From Tomocerus qinae (Eukaryota > Arthropoda > Collembola > Entomobryomorpha > Tomoceridae), in contig CM034547.1 in the NCBI GenBank assembly GCA_020055645.1, positions 61,291,884 to 61,355,883 of the forward strand: a stretch of 64,000 nucleotides of DNA. The letters run 5' to 3'. Shown here piece after piece: positions 29,901 to 42,825 of the stretch (its first letter is position 1; each line of letters starts with the position of its first letter). The position numbers and the translations under genes are program-made. The notes under the pieces are model-generated. The model made no database searches, was not told the origin of the DNA, and worked only from the letters and a program-made list of their open reading frames with translations.

Positions 29901-32900
29901 CCAATCGAACTCAACTCCCATGTTACAATTACAGAATTTGCATCGCATCTACTGTATAATGGGAATTTCGTATGTACATAGTTACATACATTCTTTGCTC
30001 ACCCCAATTTCAAAGGGGTCACTCTCTTTTGAAATGCTTTTCAACTATGGAATGTCGTCCAATCTAACGCTTTAAGCCTGAGGAATGAAACCCAGCTGAA
30101 ATGAAAAGGGGATGTACAGTTTCTTTGTTTTTGTCAGAATTTCTTGGGAGATAGGTTTTTTGCATTTTTTATTACCCGAACTTTTGCTTAAAAGTTTTTG
30201 TGACATGAACTGACGTAAGGTGACGTGACGTGACGAGAAAGAGCTAAGTTGAGACAAAACTACAGAGAACACTAGTCATGCCATTCCATGCTAGTATATA
30301 AGTATAAGGCTTCACTGAAGTGTAGGTAGTAGGTGTATGTAAGTATGAGCAATGTAAAAGTAATAATATGAGACAAGACAAGAGAATTCTCATAGAAATA
30401 TTGAAAATAAAAAGACTTTAAGAATGTCTACATTTTTCTCTGCTTTCTTTCTCTCTCTCTCTCTTGCTCCATGAGTGAATAGTTTCTCGTCTCGTTTCAT
30501 CTGGTCTTTGTCGTAATAAATAATGACAGAAGAATATGTAATGTAATGTAAGGAAATGTAGCATAACGTAAGGAAGCATGACATTACATAACAAAGTGAA
30601 GGAAAAACATTATTTGAAGAAATACTATAATGTAGTAAGGAGAAAGCGAGCAAGTCAATTCCTTACGGGAAAAACAAGTTGAGCCATTGACTTGTCTTCC
30701 TTCTCTCGCTATATCAACTAATGCCATAGACCTTCTCAAAAGATTCAATATAAAAATATCTTACTTGGTTTCCTACTCTTTTGGTTACGGTTTCGGCTGG
30801 CCTGGTTGGACTTAATAAAATTCTTGTGGGAGCTTTTCAACCATCACATCACACAGATATAGAAATACATACATAGCATAACCCATTTTTCTCCATTTCC
30901 CGATTTCCTCTGTTTTGGGAATTGGGGAACGTGCTTGTCGTGCAATTCTATCTTCGACTCAACTAAAGTAAACGTGATGTTTTTCTTTGGAGTCAGCAGT
31001 TGCTTTTCTCGTATAATATCTGTGATGTACTACTCTCCTCAACTACACCAGTATCTCCCTTTGTCTCATACTGCTCTACAAAATCCTTGCCTATACAACC
31101 ATCTATACAATTTCTGCAACTTTTCTGTGGCCTGCTGTTGAATTCGTTTGCTTTTGGTCGACAGATGAATGTATTCTTACCAATAGTACATACACACAAT
31201 ACGGCTTACTTACTACATTATAGTACGAGTCAAGTAAATACAGAAACATACTTTTCGTATTGTTGCTTTTCCTAGAACAGTCCAGTAGTCAAGGTCCATA
31301 GAGTGGACTCACTTTTAACAAACTTTATCATTTTTACAAACTATTTGTGTACATTGTCAACTTTTCAGAATGCAGTTTTAAAAGTTTTTCAAGATGATAT
31401 AGTTCAGAGTGCTGCGGTTGAAAACAATTGTCCAATGTACCATCTCAATACATGAGCAAACTAATTGAAAGTGCAATTTCATGTACCATACACATTCCTA
31501 TTGCTATAGATAGCTCTGCACTTCTACCCAGATATAATATTTTTTTAGAGAATGTGGTTTTGTTATTTTTTTGCAGATGTAATGTAATTTACACATTCCT
31601 TTCCCTATCCTTGCCGCAATTCTTTTTAATTATATAGGGTCAACTAGTGCATCTAGATGCATTACCAAAGGGATTTAAAAGTTTCAAGAAACTTATTTTC
31701 GTGCCTCGTGACGAGAGTATTTTTGACAGAGCGACTTTGATAGATTAACATAAATGACGTAATTGACATTACGTGGTATCATTGCGTATGTAGAAGTAGG
31801 AATTTATGGGTTGCATTGCATCTGGTCTTAATTACTCGTGTAAGGTTCAACAAAAATAAAATGTGCCAATCTAGTTAGAGGTGGTTTACATCTTTTCCTA
31901 ATGGATTTAATTATAATTTCAACCCATTTGCTACTATTGGGCTAGTTATATACTGATATACTACATACTTACAACGGGTGTATACAGTTTTCTGCTTCTT
32001 GTGGTTACATTTGCCGAAAGTCATGAAGAAATCAAAGAAAATGTAACTTTCATCTAAGGGAAATCAAAGTACCATCTAAGTATGATTTTTAGATGTTCTA
32101 CTTTTCTGAGGCTCATAAGTATGTGAATAAATATAGTATAAAGGTATAACCTGTCGTAAAAATAGTGAACTTAAGTTACCGTGAGGTACTTTATCTAGGA
32201 GTTGCCTTTTGATATATGCAATGACGATGAATAGAACTATAAATTCAGTGAGCCGCTGTTGGATAAGGACTTTGAAATGGAATTCCCGAACTTTGATCTT
32301 TTCACGAACGATTGGTTAGGAAAATTTAATGAAATTTTAAACCAATGCAGGTTTGGTTTGGTTTACTTTACTTGTCTTCTTGTCAAGAATAAAGACTGTT
32401 TGAACGTCTGAGCCAAGGCTAACTTTTTTGTGTAGGAAAGCCACTAGTAAAGATATGCATATAGACACATGGCATAATAGGCACCCAGATCTGAAAACAT
32501 TCTCTCAGTTCAGTCATTGTCACACTCTTATTATTTATAAAGTAGAAAGACTACTTATCTTTCGTTTAGTGGTAGTCGTAGATAACGTTACAGATAGCAT
32601 ATTGGGTGTAGTACATAGCTTTCAAGCAAATTGCGTCTAGTTATTAATAGATTTAAAGTCAATTGTTACCCATGTAGCACAGAAAACTAGCGAAATATTT
32701 ATCAATTGGTATATCTATAGTTTCTTTTACATGTACGCGATAACTCGTTTCATGTCAAGTCTTTTCCTTGAAATCTGCCTAAATTAAGTGCGTTGTTATA
32801 TACAGACGCTTTTACGCTATAATTAAATCTGTCCTTTCTATTCATCTATTTTTTATACTATACATATCCGTACAAATATATTGTATTTATACTTTGTTCC

Positions 32901-35900
32901 GACACATTTGCGATTTCACACAGTTTGCAATTAAAACGAGAGCTGCTTTTACGGAGCAAACCATTTATTCATTTTATACTAATGTTTATGTTTAACATGA
33001 ATCTTGCAACATTTGTTGGCCTGTTTTCCATTTTGAATTAATATCATTCAGCAACATAGATTGTAATTTTCTTCGTATGTAAATGTGTTTTTTTGTTCTT
33101 ATATGTATTTTATTTATAGTTCAGAGTTGAGGATATTATTCAGCAATCAGCATTAGTACTGCAGGTTATTCGCTATCAATCAACTAACTATGAAAAGTAT
33201 TTTAGGTATGTATAGTAAGGCATTAAGTAGTAATGAGTAGTTTTGTGCGTGCGTTTTATTTCCATCATCTCGATTTTCGTTCGTTCCATTCCAAGTCTCA
33301 ACCAAAACGTAAAAATTGTTAAACGAGCCTTGCTTCTTTCTCACACTCCCACTTTCATTCTGTCCCTTTTTCCGTTCTGTAATTTCCTGTGAAATTGAAC
33401 ATTCTCTTCTCCGCCTCGGGAACTAGAGTAATTTAGATCGTTAATAATAATTTCATCTGAATTGAGAATTCGTATAACGAGAATGATTTGCTTATTTCTT
33501 TCTTTGCTCAGGGGTCTTCTCCAGCGACGAGACAACCAGTCCTAATGGTCTCAACAACATTACTATAGGAAATACGACATCAACAACAACGGCGACGACT
33601 TCTACTTCGACAACAACGACGACGACGAACAGCAAGACGCAACCTAACAGTATTGATTCCCCGCAGAAGAAACATCGACCGAAAAATGCATCCCCAAATC
33701 GCCAAGGACCGCAACGGTGTGCTGTGAGTGATAAGAGACTTATTTTTATAGATCATCATGATGAGTTTATATTATTGCTTATAGGCCTTTCTGTTTGATG
33801 CATTTTTATGAGATATTCCAAGTCATACAATTTATAAACAAGTACAGTCGTCTGAGTATACTAACGATGAAAATATTCATACGTCGTCTACCTATAAGGG
33901 AAATTTGACTTACTTGTAATGCTGTTGTATAAGTGTTTTATAGTCATAATATGATTCTAATCCTACTATAAGGTGCAATATTGAGATTACATGTTGGTAC
34001 ACTTTTATTGGAAGCTGCGAATGCAATGAAATGACAACAAATGCATGCATGATGACAGACTAGGGGAGAAAAGTGAATGAAGCCATTTGCATTGGCTTAA
34101 CTTGCCTTTGCTTTTCAACAGTTTATAGTTTACTATGTTCTGCGTGTTAGTTATATAATTATGTATAGACTTAAAAGAGTACACAGAAACTTTATTTTCA
34201 GACGTTTTGAGTATCTTATTAACTTATTAGCCACGAGTTGCTCACAATCAGTCAACCATTGTATATAATCGGATGACTTGATGTACTAAATTCAAATAGA
34301 TGTGTTAGTTTAAGTTTTTATAGTGCTAGTTACAGTCTGCAGGGTACACGTTGAAGTTTACTTATAATACTGTCGCTGAGAACATTAAATGTTAAGTCGA
34401 AATAATTAACAACATGGAAGCATGAACTCGATGTGATTATAAAAGTTTTCTTTTAATCCCTATTAATTATATTAAGTATTTCTGTTTTCTGTATTTCTTA
34501 AGTCCTGAAAATTGCTAATCATCACAATTAAGAGCCATTATGATTTTTAGGCTTATTTAAAGTGATAAGTAGTTACAAGTAAAGTTTGGAACAAATCGAT
34601 TTCCTGTTTTAAATGTATGGATTGGGGAGTGGAAGCCCCTCGGGAAGATTGCAGTAAAACAAGCGATATAGTCGTTGGGTATGGAATTTAAATAATTGGG
34701 CCAATTATTTTCCAACTTTAGAATTAAGGATTAGTTTATTGGTGGATTGTAAGTTGAAGGTGGACGTAATTGGGAAAGGTGGATGTCTTGAAGAGTAATT
34801 ACTTCTTTTAGTGAGTGAATAATAAGAGAAAGGATTGACGTTTGGAATATTTGGGGAGTACTTAGTTACAGATATATGTTTGTAATTGGACTTTGATTTA
34901 AAAAGTTACACTAGTAAAAACGGAAAGGGTAAAGTTGATATAAGGACTGTGGTCGTGGTTTTGTGTCTAGTGAAAGGTTGACAATAAGTTAGGAAAATAG
35001 TTTAACATATTTGAAGAGAAAGGAGAGCATTATGTATGTATAGAAATAGTTTTAATCATACTAAACAGAATGTGAAAGAGGAGAACAGGGTGTAAGTGGA
35101 GATGGATGTAGCTGTAGATAGATCCATCTGATAGGTTACTTAGTCATAAAGAAAGTATTAGTTAGTTTAGATGCAAAATAAGGACGTAACTTGTCGAGAG
35201 AACTCCTTTGAAGTGGAGAGAGTTTAATTTGATTAAAATGAGGAGAAAGTTTTCATTCAGTCTATAGGACAAAGATGTCTTTTCAAGCTTGAAAGTGTTA
35301 TAGAGGGAGAGAGAAACTTTGGATAAGTATGTTGAAAGTTTCCTCGTATTATTCGAAATGTCTCAAATTATCTTATTTCCAAGATTCACTTCAGCTCTCT
35401 CTGCTTTCTCTTTTTTCGAGATTGATGATTTTGATTTCGACTACTTAACTGTGAAGGACGATTTATTTGTGGTGCAAGAAATTTAAATAAAATCCCTATG
35501 AGATTTATTTTGGTTGCAAATTGCAAATTGATAAAGTATATTCCTCTTGTACTGACTATATAATATAGCAAACATTTGTAGTGTCAAATTGTATGTAGTA
35601 CGAGAGTGTTAGAGCATGAAGTGACATAAATTAAATGAGATATGAAAATAAATTGATTTGTGTTTCAGATCTGTGGGAAAATATTCAGCAACGCCTCGGC
35701 GTTAACAAAACACAAGTTGACACACAGTGACGAGAGAAAGCACGCGTGTTCAATGTGTGGAAAGGCATTCAAAAGACAAGATCATTTAAATGGTCACATG
35801 TTGACTCATCGGAATAAAAAGCCTTTTGAGTGCACAGCGAAAGGATGCGGGAAATCTTATTGTGACGCCCGTTCTCTGAGACGTCATATTGAGAGTAGGC

Positions 35901-38900
35901 ATGGCCATGAAGCATTGGCGACACTGACAATTGCTCCAACTCCTTCAGATGCGTCTGTAACTGTTTCCTCATTAGCGGGCACTCATGTGGGACAAGTCCA
36001 TACACAAGTACAAGCTCGCAATCAACCTCACAGTCACACTGTTCAGATTCAGACGTCGTCTTTATCTCTCCCTCCGGTTGCAACTTCTGGTGTGACTCTT
36101 CCTCTCGTTGCCGAAAATATTGTCGTGAATGGAGAAAGCATTTTGGAAGGAGATGTCGTAAGTTGCAGCAGCGTTCTTGGCATTGACACAAATCTGTTGG
36201 ACACTAGTTTTGGAACACCTTTGCAAATGGAAGTTGAAATCGAAGGGGCCTCCCTGGAAGAAAAGCACCAGATTAAGGTTGAGATTGAGGATGCTGGTGA
36301 CGGGAATAACATGATTGGTAGCACCACTGCTGTTATTTCTAGTCCAAAAGAAGATTTGAAATTGAACAATGCACAAGTACACATACGCTCAGCCAGTCAA
36401 AGTCAACTTCATCAACTGTTGACTCAGCGGGCTTCAAACGCTGGTAATGCCGTTGTGACTCTGACCCCTGGTGCTGTCAATAAACGCCATCAAAGTGGAT
36501 CGGCAAACTCTTATGGTTCCAACTGGGCAACTAATGAAAGCGAGGTATGTTTCCTGATTTTGACATCCATTCAACTGTGGCTACATTTTATGTTTCCCCT
36601 TCCATCTGGACTACTTATTTTTATATTATGGATCAAAAACCGTGTTATATCACATTTACTCTTTAACACGGGAAATTATAATCTTTTAAAAAGTTGTTGA
36701 TCCTGCCATACTCTTTCTATACCATAAAAACATTCTTACACTCTATACAATTTCTTGTTTGTACACAGACCTCATAAAATAAACTGCCTAACCAATTATA
36801 TAAAACTAGGTATAGCTATAAGCATGTGTCATACTCCTATAATAACAGTTTTGAAACTTGGAGCTTGTGTTTTCTATTGTATTCCTGTTATTATTGTAAG
36901 TGTCTGCATATCCGAATCGATAGGAAACCGTTCCTTGTGTAATAGTTACCCTATTACCTACTGTTCAAGTTAATTGCTAGTGTGGGTGACACTGCTCCAT
37001 ATTGATTTTGAAATTGAGCATGTCGTTAAATTGAATGGGTACTAAATAGGGAAACTTTTTGTATTAACTAGGTGAAGTGTCTATACAGTACTAGCAACAC
37101 AATTAGAGCAAAATGATTTTCCATGTACAAAATTACGTACATGCATTTTATATGAGACGTCCATTTTGCAAAGAACCATTTTATATTATTAGTTCCCAGT
37201 TAAATTGTTTGGAAATTGTTCGTCCTAGCCAAATAGCTAAATATCACTATACACGATAAATTGGAGGTTGAGACGATGAGAGTTGAAAGGATGTATAGAA
37301 TCTATATATCATCAAAAAAATGAAAACCCATTAAAAACAGATTGCCAGATATTTTAATAGGCATACGAAAGCTAAACGTTTACAGATAGTTGTGCCAGGC
37401 AATATTTTAATGGAATTGTCGAAATTATATTGTGCTTTGATGCAATATGCAACAGTTTCGTTCGTTTGTTCAAAGTTGTTTGAAATATAAACCGTCTAGT
37501 CTAAAGTCTGAATGCAAGGGTTTTGGTTAGGAATAGTAGAAATGTTTTTCATGAATATTTATAGATTGATTATAGAACAACAAAATGTTATTAGTCGAAT
37601 GGGTCTATTTGTTTAAGTAGGATAATGGCGAATTTAGAGTTAATTCACGGTTGTTGGCTGCTGTATATAGTTCCAAGCGTTTAAATGTGTTTGATTTGGT
37701 TGATTTGCAAACATAGGTACATAGTAATAATAGCGTAGATAAATAATAACGTACACAGAGATAGATAGTCATTATACGTTATTTATACAATAATATCTGC
37801 TTTAGATACGAAACTCTATTTTTGCATAATATTTTATGCAAGACTGTTATTTACCAGTATTGAGTTTCCATTAAATAAGTTCCCCGAAGGCAAGGTGTAT
37901 CCTGTGTCCATTAAGGATAGTAAATCGTAGCTTTGTCATAATATTTGTAGACAGTTGAGTTTGTGCCCATCCCCTTTAGATCCCTTCTATCTTAATTTGA
38001 AAATATGCGAGTAAAAATCCCCAAAGAGCTTTCCTCAATACGGCCTTGTTTACTTATCCACATTTAATCTTAATAGTCTGGAGTCCGCAAAACTGTCTAT
38101 ATTAGCAGAGCATTATAGATTAGACGACCTTGCTTTAAAGTTGTCTTAGAGGATTGGATGTTGACTGTTCGGTGGAGATTAGATAGGGGAAAGTCAGAGT
38201 TTGCTTAGTTTAGTTTGCTATTCATAATCCTCCTGGTGGTGTTGGTTGATTTATATCTTTGAGATGAAGTGTATTGACTTTGGCCTTAAGGCAATCAAAT
38301 AGAGAGACGGGTGAAGATATCTTGGGAAAACCAGAAGTCAGATCATGATCAGTTACAACTTTAATTCAGACTGAATGGTGTAAAATACTAAGATTGGATT
38401 GCGTTGCCTGTAAATATAGCCATTAGGTTAGAAGTATGCCTACTCTTTAACTATCATTAGCCCATAAATATAATTCAATAAGATGTGGGTTTTATCTCCA
38501 CTGCTGCGTACTTACTAGCTATTAGAATGAGAAATCTGAATGTTAAATACCTTCGTAAACTACAGTTTCCCCCGTTAATTTAATGTTACAGATAATAAAT
38601 GTGTCGTCGTGAATGGAATTGGACGACTGACTGTCAATTTTAGACTGAATGCTACGTATAGCATTTCGTCGATTGCATGTTATGCAATGCTTTTACATGT
38701 ACATAGAACGTGGGTTATTTCAGTTAATACATCCATTTCTTATTAACCAAGTGAAGAGGTAACCTCCACAAGTCCGCAATCAGTTAGGAACATAATAATA
38801 AGTATTTCATGACCTATATTATCTATATCGACTATATACTGGGACTGGACATATAAATAGGTAGAAATGAATAGACAGCTCCACACTAGGTCGTTTTCTC

Positions 38901-41900
38901 GTTTGGTTCAACCTGATTTGTGTATGAAGAGACATTTGTTCAGTATGCCATGTAAGTAAAGGAAATTCCAGTCGACTTGGAGTGGACTGGTCCTCTGGTC
39001 TGTCGAAGACAAGTCGGAGTCAGCCGCACATGACCGACTGGACAATTTTCTTTATTTCTATTCGTTAAGAGGATTGAGGTAGTTTGGTTGACTTGTCCGA
39101 CTGTCTACGTAGGCTAAGGATGTATCCTTCAATTCAAGGTGTTCTTACGTGGGAATAATAAAGTTGTCGATGGCCCAAGTTAACTCTCTGTTTGTTCCCT
39201 ATGTTATTCTTCAGAGAAAACTCAGGTAAAGAAGACATTAGCTTCCAGAACAAACTTTCAATTCCGAAAATCATTCAATAACTAGAAAATATTGTTTTTT
39301 GACATAGGATTAGTTTTATAAGAGTTAATATTGTGTCTGTATTGAAATTTTGCGCCCGTGTCCGAGAATTGATATTAGAGGGGGAAAGAGACTGGAATCT
39401 TGAGTAACAATGGACAATTTTTGATGCTGTCTTAAGTGGAATAAATGTGGAGGGTTTGAGAAAGTGGACTTATTGTATGGTGATTGAATTACTTTGTAGA
39501 TGAGCAAGTGTGTGGCGACCGGTGGAAATAGTGAATCAGTCTCCGTAGTGGCTGCTGGAGGTGGAAAATGTCCATCAAGTCCAATAATCACTGCAATCTC
39601 ATCCTCTCCAACCCCAACTCTGTTGAAAGAACAGCTTGAATTGATTCATCAGATTATACAGCAAGCCCAGGAAGAAAGTAGCTCAACTGCGACCAAGTCT
39701 TCGACGAAAGTTTCCAGCAAGAAATCCAAAAGCGGTTCGAATGCTGCAGCCGCATCTGCCACTCTGACCGTAAAATTTGAACCGGCAGGAGAAGATGGTA
39801 GTAAATCTGGGAGTGAGGAAAAGCCTGTCGAATGCACCATTTGCTGTCGTCGCTTTAAGAACACTCCTGCACTAAATGGACACATGAGGCTCCATGGAGG
39901 ATATTTCAAGAAGGTCAGTCAATCAGTGTGCAATCAATCAATGACTCCCTCTCCTCTCAATCTAGACCATTCTTTGTATGTTCAAAGCAGAACGGCACGC
40001 AGATTGCTTGTCGACAGATACCACATTACTGTACTTGTATATTGTATAAATATATATATTTACTCTATTCAGTCCGTTGTAGCTAATATTTATGGGATAA
40101 TTCGAGTAGTAGTAGTGTATCTACATGCAGTGCATGCAATTTCATAGGTGAGTTCATCTAGGCTGAAGTCTGTTCATGTGTAAACTCTTGTGTTCTGAAT
40201 TGTATTGTATACATAATGCTGATTTTGTAAATTATAGGATGCTGACGGAAAGAAGAAGGATCAATCTAGCAAAGAATCTTCCAGCACGCCGTTGCAAACA
40301 GCTAGTGTCAGCGTGAGAGCTCTTATCGAAGAAAAAATTATTCAAAAACGTAATACCATAAATATACAAGGTGAGTTACCTGACATAAATGTTACATGCT
40401 ACATATTACAGACCATGCGGAGAAATTGTTTTTTCTGTCTATACTGTATTTATAAATATATGCACAATATATGTAAGACACGCCTATAGATAAACCAGTT
40501 TTCACCAGTGCAGTTTGAAAATTCATGAATGAATTCAGTTGAGGTAACACTGCAAATTATTTATTTGTGTTACTCATTCCCCAGGATAAAACGATGATGC
40601 TAGTTGAGTAGTTACATTATTTGCGTGGGTAATATGGGTATGAGTAGTATAGTAACGGTGAATTGCACAAAGTAAAGTGAAGCAGAGATGTGTTCAGTGA
40701 ATATTTACAAATATACCTACGTAAGGTATGGTGATAGAATGAAATGTAGGTTGGCTGTATTTGGAAAGATAAATAGGGTTTGAAGTTGGATTTGGAGTGT
40801 GCATTGTAGTGCAAAGAGGTGATCCAATGATGAAACAATATTTCCATTTGGGGGGATTGTGTGTATGATTGAGAATTGTCAAATGTTTATGTTTGTGTTG
40901 TTGAAGGAGGAGGGGTAGAGAAGAGTGTCGTCAGCTCTGGAAATCAAGTAGCATCGTCTGAAAGCCAAAACGGATTTTTGGAAAGCCAAGCGGAGGTTCA
41001 AACTCAGGATAGTCTGAGCATCAACCTACAACAGGGTAATCCATTGGCAGTGAGCTTGAGTCCTACATTCACCACTTCCCAAAGTCAGAATAATGCTCAA
41101 ACAGCCCCTCAAACATTTCAATTCGTCTATGGGGAAGATAACACAGACTATCTGCTTATGGAGGAAGAAGTTTTCAATAAGGTGAGTGACGATGTATATC
41201 AAGTTATTCATTCTAGCCCGATACACAATGCATACCTAGGTAAATGCACATATGTAGAGGATGAAAGATGCTTTTGTAGTTCAAAACCTGGACGAAACGG
41301 AGAAAAGTACTTAGGCGGATAGAAAGAAGACTTTCCTTTTTGTGATGTGACTGCTGAGTTATCTCTTTTTGTGTGCGTAGAGAGAGAGTATAGAGATGAA
41401 ATGAAAAGAGAATTTCGACAGGAAGAGGAAATGGAATGGAGGATCATATCATAATCGTTGTCATATTGTCATGAGTCTTTCTGTTTGTGACTTTACAGGT
41501 TTCGAGCATTTGTCCTGATTCTTTTTTCAATGGGATCGACGAGTCTATTCTAAGTGGAACGACTGGATCCGAGAATGAGCAACTGGCACCTGAGTGGAGT
41601 TGGGCAGCGACAAGCGCTGGAGTTGACTCTGTTAACTCCAGGCTTAATTCCCTCTTCAGTACGAATTCTAATTCGGATAATTTCAGCAAGGCTTCGTCGA
41701 CCTCTTCAAATGGTGGCAACCCATTCACCCCGTTGTAAGGAGCTAACTTGTTTTGAGATCATTTGTTATTGGGAATGGCTTACGTGTGACCTTTATTGAC
41801 CATGTTTTACTTTTTGTTTAATGAATGGGATTGCAGACCGCCGTTGGATCCCGTTTTCTATACTTCCCCAACACCCCAGTCTCCTACTCTGAATTCTCAA

Positions 41901-42785
41901 GACTCGCCATCTTTCATCTACCCAACACCTCCAGCCAGCTTAGAAAGCCATAACGCTCTCCAATCTCCACTTTTCCCATTCCCAACGGCTCCTGCAACAA
42001 ATGTCGTATTTCCTTTTGAAACTCACACTACGGCCAATGTGGCAAATACTTTGATGACCTGTTCTGGTACAAATTTAAGCAGTGCGGAAGCTGTGGACAC
42101 GAATTCGACGAGTTCCACGGCGTCTTCTTCTTCGGCCTCTCCTTCAATTGCAACTACGAGCTCTACTACGCTTACCAGTAATGGCAGCAGCAATGCAAAT
42201 ACCATTCTCAGCAATAAATTGAACATCTTAGTGAATCCAAACTTGTCTCTGGGCTGTAATGGTTCTGGTACTTTGACTACGACGATAACGACTCCCAATC
42301 CCATATCAAACACAACTTCAAATGCGAATATTGGCCATTTCGGAAGTGTCAAGGCGAGGAATCATAGCGGAGGAAGTTCTTCAGACTTGAATATCCTGAC
42401 CCCATCCAGCTCACCTAGCCTTGGCAGTTCAAGCGCAGAAGATTCACTACAGTCCATGAAAGAATTGAAAGTTAATGAGCCATCTCGAATGGATTGTTCT
42501 TCAGTCGAGGAGGATGTTTTTCTTAGTCCTAACAGGTAAGAGACCAAGTCGAAACATCCCAACTCTACCTACCTCTATCTATTGTTCCTTCCTCTTTTGT
42601 TTCCCCATCTCTTCCTTCCTATCATGGACTTATTGTAGATTGAACCTAACTTATAGCCAAACTATAAAGGTGCTCTCTCTCTCCTGCATTCTCTCCTTGA
42701 ATAAATACCGACTATCTCACTCAGAGTTTGTATATCACTTTTGTTCGTAGTTAGTATAATAACTACATATAATAGTCTTTCGTTC

Positions 42786-42825
<40 letters not shown>

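Larger units (their letters stand above)
11417..33511 (+). other. Intron 2 of TRERF1-like gene, 22.1 kb
   Basis: Donor GTGAGC and acceptor TCTTTGCTCAG; phases on both sides match. No exon, RNA gene or intact transposon frame was recognised inside. Open frames here are short, lack family resemblance and mostly lie antisense to purine-rich stretches. Visible structure is limited to simple sequence: TAC/CTA runs near 11617-11690, a TC run at 30450-30464, TGACG repeats at 30211-30235 and recurrent AATGT-type pentamer runs. Some stretches are strongly C-over-G (about 28100-28480) or G-over-C (about 28840-29160). Undetected small exons cannot be excluded. Confidence 0.65.

Noticed and set aside
31648-31661. 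Perfect 14-base palindrome TGCATCTAGATGCA
   Set aside because: Expected several times by chance in a window of this size.
36049-36384. Antisense frames of 106-111 codons under exon 4
   Set aside because: Shadows of the conserved plus-strand coding exon.
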